This document shows positions 5,693 through 8,988 of a stretch of 8,988 bases of DNA, piece after piece; positions within the stretch are counted from its first letter, which is position 1; the number at the start of each line of letters is the position of its first letter. Under the pieces are notes generated by a model. That model was not told where the DNA came from. It made no database searches and was given only the letters and a program-made list of their open reading frames with translations. The translations under genes were made by a program, and so were the position numbers. The DNA is from an uncultured Ignavibacteriales bacterium. Its GTDB lineage: Bacteria; Bacteroidota; Ignavibacteria; Ignavibacteriales; Ignavibacteriaceae. The stretch is from contig CAJXGP010000051.1 in NCBI GenBank assembly GCA_913053915.1, positions 1 to 8,988 of the forward strand, in the 5' to 3' direction.

Positions 5693-8551
5693 CTATTTCT
5701 GAATTTGCTTTTGATTAGACAATAGTTGTAAAGCCTTCTGTAATTTCTCAAGTTCTTTAGCTGCCTCAGAAAAATGTTTATTGCCAAAAAGCTTCAGATA
5801 ATTATTAAAAGCATCATTAGCCGCTTGAATTTGATTTTGTACAGATAAATTTGCCATTGTGGAAACCGGTTTTTGAAAAGCCACTTGAGTTTGGGAAAAT
5901 TTTTGTAATCCACCGTTTTGCTTAAAAAGTTTAGCTAGTGCCCCATCGAAAGTTTTTGCATAGCTCATATCATTGCCATGCATTACAACAATGAGTTGAA
6001 GCTCCGGATAAGCGGCTGTTTCTGCCTGCAAATAAATTGGTTCGACATAAAATATTGTCTTGTTCACCGGAATAGCAAGCATATTACCCCGGATTACATT
6101 GGAACCTCTTTGATCCCACAAAGTTAATTGACCCGATAGATAACTATTCTGATCAATTTTTGTTTCAACTTGCTGCGGTCCAAGAACCATTTTGTCTTTT
6201 GGGAATTGATAAGCGAGAAGCCTCCCGTAATCCTTACCGTCACTCATACCTGCAATCCAGCCGATCATAACCTGTCTGTTCTTAGGTGTAAAAGGTAAGA
6301 TAAGAACATATTCCGGCTTACTAGAACCCGGTAACTGCCACATTATATAGTATGGTTCGACGGGTTGAATATGACTGTAATATTTCTCGGTAGCTCTAAC
6401 CCAAAGATCTTCTTGATTATAGAATACCGTTGGATCTGTCATATGATATTTTTCATACATCAGTCCTTGAACCAGGAGCATATCAATAGGATAACGAATA
6501 TGTTTCAAAAGGCCTTCCGGCATTAAGCTTCTATTTTTAAACAATTTGGGGAAAATTCTTTCCCAAACTCTTATTATTGGGCTATGTTCATCAAATACAT
6601 AAAAATTAACTTTTCCGTTAAATGCATTAACAACAACTTTAACGGAATTACGTATATAATTAACCCCGTTTAAACTTTGCTCAACTTCAGAAACCAATTT
6701 TCTTTTATTATTGCCTTCATTAAAATCTATAGTTTCCAAAGAAGAAAACGGTTCACTGTATGGATAATAATCAGAAGTTGTGTAAGCGTCGATAATCCAG
6801 TATAATTTACCATGAGATAACACTATGTAAGGGTTATTATCAAAATGTAAGAAAGGGGCTAGTTGCTCTACTCTTTCAAGAATTTGGCGATGAAACATGA
6901 TCCTACTTGAGTCGGTCGGATAACCTGAAAATAAAAATTTAGTTCCGCCAAATTGCCATCCATATAGAAATTTTCTCCAAAAACTACTAATTCGTACTCC
7001 GCCTTTACCGGAATATCTTGTATAAACATTGTCTTTACCGTTTGGATAATCAAACTCTTTTTCTTTGGTGTTAACCACCACATAAGAGTCGGTTAATTCT
7101 CCGTAATAGATTTGCGGTTGCTTAACTACTAGGCTGGGAAATTGACTTACAGGCGGAATATTTTTAATTAACATATGAGGAAGACCCTGCGAAGTGAACT
7201 CATTAACCATTGACATAGTTATGCCGAAACCGTGGGTATATTGAAGCCTTTCATTGACAAATGTTTTACTTTGAGCAGGCAAATTATTTATATTCATTTC
7301 TCTTCCTGAAACCATTACCTGGCGGTATTTACCGCCGAATGTATATCTTTCGACATCTACACCGGAAAATTGATAATACAACCGTATCTCTTGGAATTGC
7401 CTATAAACCGCATCTAAAGCTCTCCAATCCCACAATCGTATATTCGAAAATATCATTGGATTCGACTTTACGGTTTGTTCTGTAAATTTACCTGAATCGG
7501 GAAACTCACGTTCTTCTACCTTATTTAAGCCAAAACCGTGACGTGTGAATTCTATGTTGTTCAAAATATACGGTCGCTCGAAAGTGATTTCATTCGGAAG
7601 AACCAATAATGATTCAAACAACCAAGGCACTACCGTTAAACCTATAAACCAAAACGAGAGTATAAAAACTGCAATACTGCTTAAAATATAAATGTGTGAA
7701 TTCCTAAAAGGTAGTTTTATCTTTTTTAATATTTTAAAATATTTATCTCTAACTATAGGTATTAACAATATAAGCGCGCATATTATCATTAATACAATTA
7801 CTATATCAAGTGCCGGAAGAAGAACATTTACATCGGTCCATCCCGGACCGTTAACAACCCCTTTTGAGGAATACATTATGTGAAAGCGGGCTAAATATTT
7901 ACCGAATGCAAGAACAAATATAAAAACGGCTGAATTAATATATAAACCTTTATAAGTTTTGGCTGTACTTACATCGGTATCGAGAGGAAGTTTTAGAAAT
8001 AATCCTTCCGGATTTATGTTAAGGAAAGCAGCGGAAAACGTTGCAAAAAGTGCTATCAAAACCAACCAAAATATAATTCCATATAAATTATCTAAAAAAG
8101 GAAGTGTAAATAGATAAAAGCCTGTATTCTTCCCAAAGATAGGATCGACAAGGCTTGTAGAAATACGATCTAAAAACTTTAATATTATTCCCCAATTAGC
8201 ATATCCCCATCCTGCACCTGCAATAGTACCGATTATTATTGATGTAATGCGTACAAATCTTCTATTCTTCGGTATGAAATATGTTAAAAAATAAACAATT
8301 AGCCAGCCGAATATTCCGCCCAAAAGAGCCAGAACGAAGTTTGATACTATTACCGTCCAAAATCTATTTCCATAACCCAATGTTTCAAACCAAAGAGCCT
8401 GACCCCAAAAATCCATAAACCAGAAGAAAAAAACAGTTGATATTCCGAGTATTAACCCGCCTATTACTTTCCCCGGTTTCTGTCCCTTTATTCCCGGGAA
8501 AACTAAAATAGCTGCCAGACCCAATAAAATCAGTAATAATACCGTATACAT
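5693..8551 (-). CDS. UPF0182 family integral membrane protein (COG1615, PF03699-like)
   Basis: A 952-residue membrane protein of a conserved family without an established function. The first 315 residues hold seven or eight hydrophobic segments (about 3-20, 28-47, 66-93, 102-124, 154-178, 206-222, 247-266 and 287-312). The rest is a large soluble part, probably on the outer face of the cytoplasmic membrane. Family hallmarks recalled from UPF0182 are visible: DPIFGKNTGFYLFTLPF (136-152), GPGWTDVNVLLPA (235-247), YTHGFG (438-443), IRYPIDML (685-692) and YHMTDPTVFYNQEDLW (702-717). Residues about 905-945 are a helical Glu/Lys/Leu-rich tail, also typical. The length is in the family's usual 900-1000 range, so it looks complete. 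An AGAGGA ribosome site 6 bases before the ATG supports the start; stop is TAG. It is transcribed alone within the window. The family is best known from actinobacteria and cyanobacteria. Assignment is firm; any role (transport, envelope biogenesis) would be a guess. Confidence 0.93.
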   Translation of the reverse strand: MYTVLLLILLGLAAILVFPGIKGQKPGKVIGGLILGISTVFFFWFMDFWGQALWFETLGYGNRFWTVIVSNFVLALLGGIFGWLIVYFLTYFIPKNRRFVRITSIIIGTIAGAGWGYANWGIILKFLDRISTSLVDPIFGKNTGFYLFTLPFLDNLYGIIFWLVLIALFATFSAAFLNINPEGLFLKLPLDTDVSTAKTYKGLYINSAVFIFVLAFGKYLARFHIMYSSKGVVNGPGWTDVNVLLPALDIVIVLMIICALILLIPIVRDKYFKILKKIKLPFRNSHIYILSSIAVFILSFWFIGLTVVPWLFESLLVLPNEITFERPYILNNIEFTRHGFGLNKVEEREFPDSGKFTEQTVKSNPMIFSNIRLWDWRALDAVYRQFQEIRLYYQFSGVDVERYTFGGKYRQVMVSGREMNINNLPAQSKTFVNERLQYTHGFGITMSMVNEFTSQGLPHMLIKNIPPVSQFPSLVVKQPQIYYGELTDSYVVVNTKEKEFDYPNGKDNVYTRYSGKGGVRISSFWRKFLYGWQFGGTKFLFSGYPTDSSRIMFHRQILERVEQLAPFLHFDNNPYIVLSHGKLYWIIDAYTTSDYYPYSEPFSSLETIDFNEGNNKRKLVSEVEQSLNGVNYIRNSVKVVVNAFNGKVNFYVFDEHSPIIRVWERIFPKLFKNRSLMPEGLLKHIRYPIDMLLVQGLMYEKYHMTDPTVFYNQEDLWVRATEKYYSHIQPVEPYYIMWQLPGSSKPEYVLILPFTPKNRQVMIGWIAGMSDGKDYGRLLAYQFPKDKMVLGPQQVETKIDQNSYLSGQLTLWDQRGSNVIRGNMLAIPVNKTIFYVEPIYLQAETAAYPELQLIVVMHGNDMSYAKTFDGALAKLFKQNGGLQKFSQTQVAFQKPVSTMANLSVQNQIQAANDAFNNYLKLFGNKHFSEAAKELEKLQKALQLLSNQKQIQK

Positions 8552-8557
8552 GTAAAT

Positions 8558-8563
8558 TCCTCT
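8558..8563 (-). promoter_or_regulatory. Ribosome binding site of the UPF0182 gene
   Basis: On the minus strand AGAGGA lies 6 bases before the ATG at 8551. It is the clearest Shine-Dalgarno match among the three genes and fixes this start. The other two genes have much weaker upstream purine runs, as is common in the Bacteroidota-related phyla. Confidence 0.7.
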
Positions 8564-8681
8564 TGAGCTAATATTAAAAAATCGTTGATAATAACTTTAA
8601 ATTGAATATCTCCTTTTAAAGGTAACAAATCTTAAGATATTATACTACTATTAAATTTTACTCTTTACGGAGAAATATATA

Positions 8682-8718
8682 AAAAGATCATCCCCAAGTT
8701 TTCAAAGTTTGATCTTTT
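8682..8718. repeat. Perfect 9-bp inverted repeat
   Basis: AAAAGATCA (8682-8690) and TGATCTTTT (8710-8718) are exact reverse complements separated by 19 bases. Only two of nine pairs are G-C, so an RNA hairpin would be weak. The position, about 130-170 bases upstream of the UPF0182 start, would also suit a two-half-site operator or the terminator of a gene beyond the window. Chance is possible in such AT-rich DNA. Confidence 0.35.
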
Positions 8719-8988
8719 GCAAAAACAAAAGATTTTCCGAAGAAAAATACCTTTTTATAGAAGACTCAATTAATTAATCTTTTCAGTAAAAAGTAATATA
8801 AGGAATTATGTCGGAAATCAATTACGTATATTTGATAAATTAAATAAAATCGAGGAAAAATATAAAAACTGAAAATTATGATGGATAACGTTGTATTGAT
8901 CGATCGACTTGTAATTTATATTCAATCAATTATATTTCCCGGTTATAAATATCTTTAATTGAATATTCGATGAATAAAAATGTAATGT

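Larger units (their letters stand above)
8552..8988. other. Right-edge intergenic region, no gene seen
   Basis: This 437-bp AT-rich stretch lies upstream of the UPF0182 gene and runs to the window edge. No open frame of note starts in it on either strand. It contains the inverted repeat at 8682-8718, a weaker 8-bp AT-rich inverted repeat (8919-8926 with 8958-8965) and a TATATTTG string at 8827-8834. That string resembles the Bacteroidota -7 element TAnnTTTG but lacks a clear TTTG partner about 19 bases upstream. The UPF0182 promoter should lie here but cannot be pinpointed. Confidence 0.55.

Noticed and set aside
6868..7883. Open frames at 6868-7083 (minus), 7261-7485 (plus) and 7692-7883 (plus)
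   Set aside because: All are contained in the UPF0182 gene, which has family motifs along its whole length.
8900..8908. GATCGATC-type palindrome near the right edge
   Set aside because: It is a short self-complementary string with no partner sites or spacing pattern.

Overview
The window suggests a low-GC (roughly one third G+C by eye) bacterium of the Bacteroidota/Chlorobiota/Ignavibacteriota assemblage, most likely Ignavibacteriota. The best clue is the C-terminal tail of the gene at 3506-5476: it has the EQNYPNPFNP motif, a YDVLGNEV strand, an LPSGIYIY strand and a terminal RKMVLLK. That is the form of type IX secretion (T9SS) sorting domain common in Ignavibacterium/Melioribacter-like genomes. 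This placement is inference from protein style; no rRNA or marker gene is present.

Layout: a minus-strand GH2 glycosidase of the exo-beta-D-glucosaminidase type (43-2562); a 943-bp AT-rich gap with no intact gene but with possible gene debris and a short hairpin (2563-3505); a plus-strand secreted M1 metallopeptidase with a T9SS tail (3506-5476); a 216-bp convergent gap; a minus-strand UPF0182 membrane protein (5693-8551); and a 437-bp gap at the right edge without a recognisable gene (8552-8988). The three genes are not an operon: the first two diverge across a long gap and the last two converge.

The GH2 enzyme and the M1 peptidase both carry signal peptides and fit a polymer-degrading lifestyle (amino-sugar oligosaccharides and peptides), but nothing shows that they act together. 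The UPF0182 protein has no established function. The most specific oddity is that the GH2 protein stops immediately after the conserved NYFSLL strand of its last beta-sandwich domain. I found no convincing undescribed system: no CRISPR array, insertion sequence, tRNA, rRNA or defence-like cassette.
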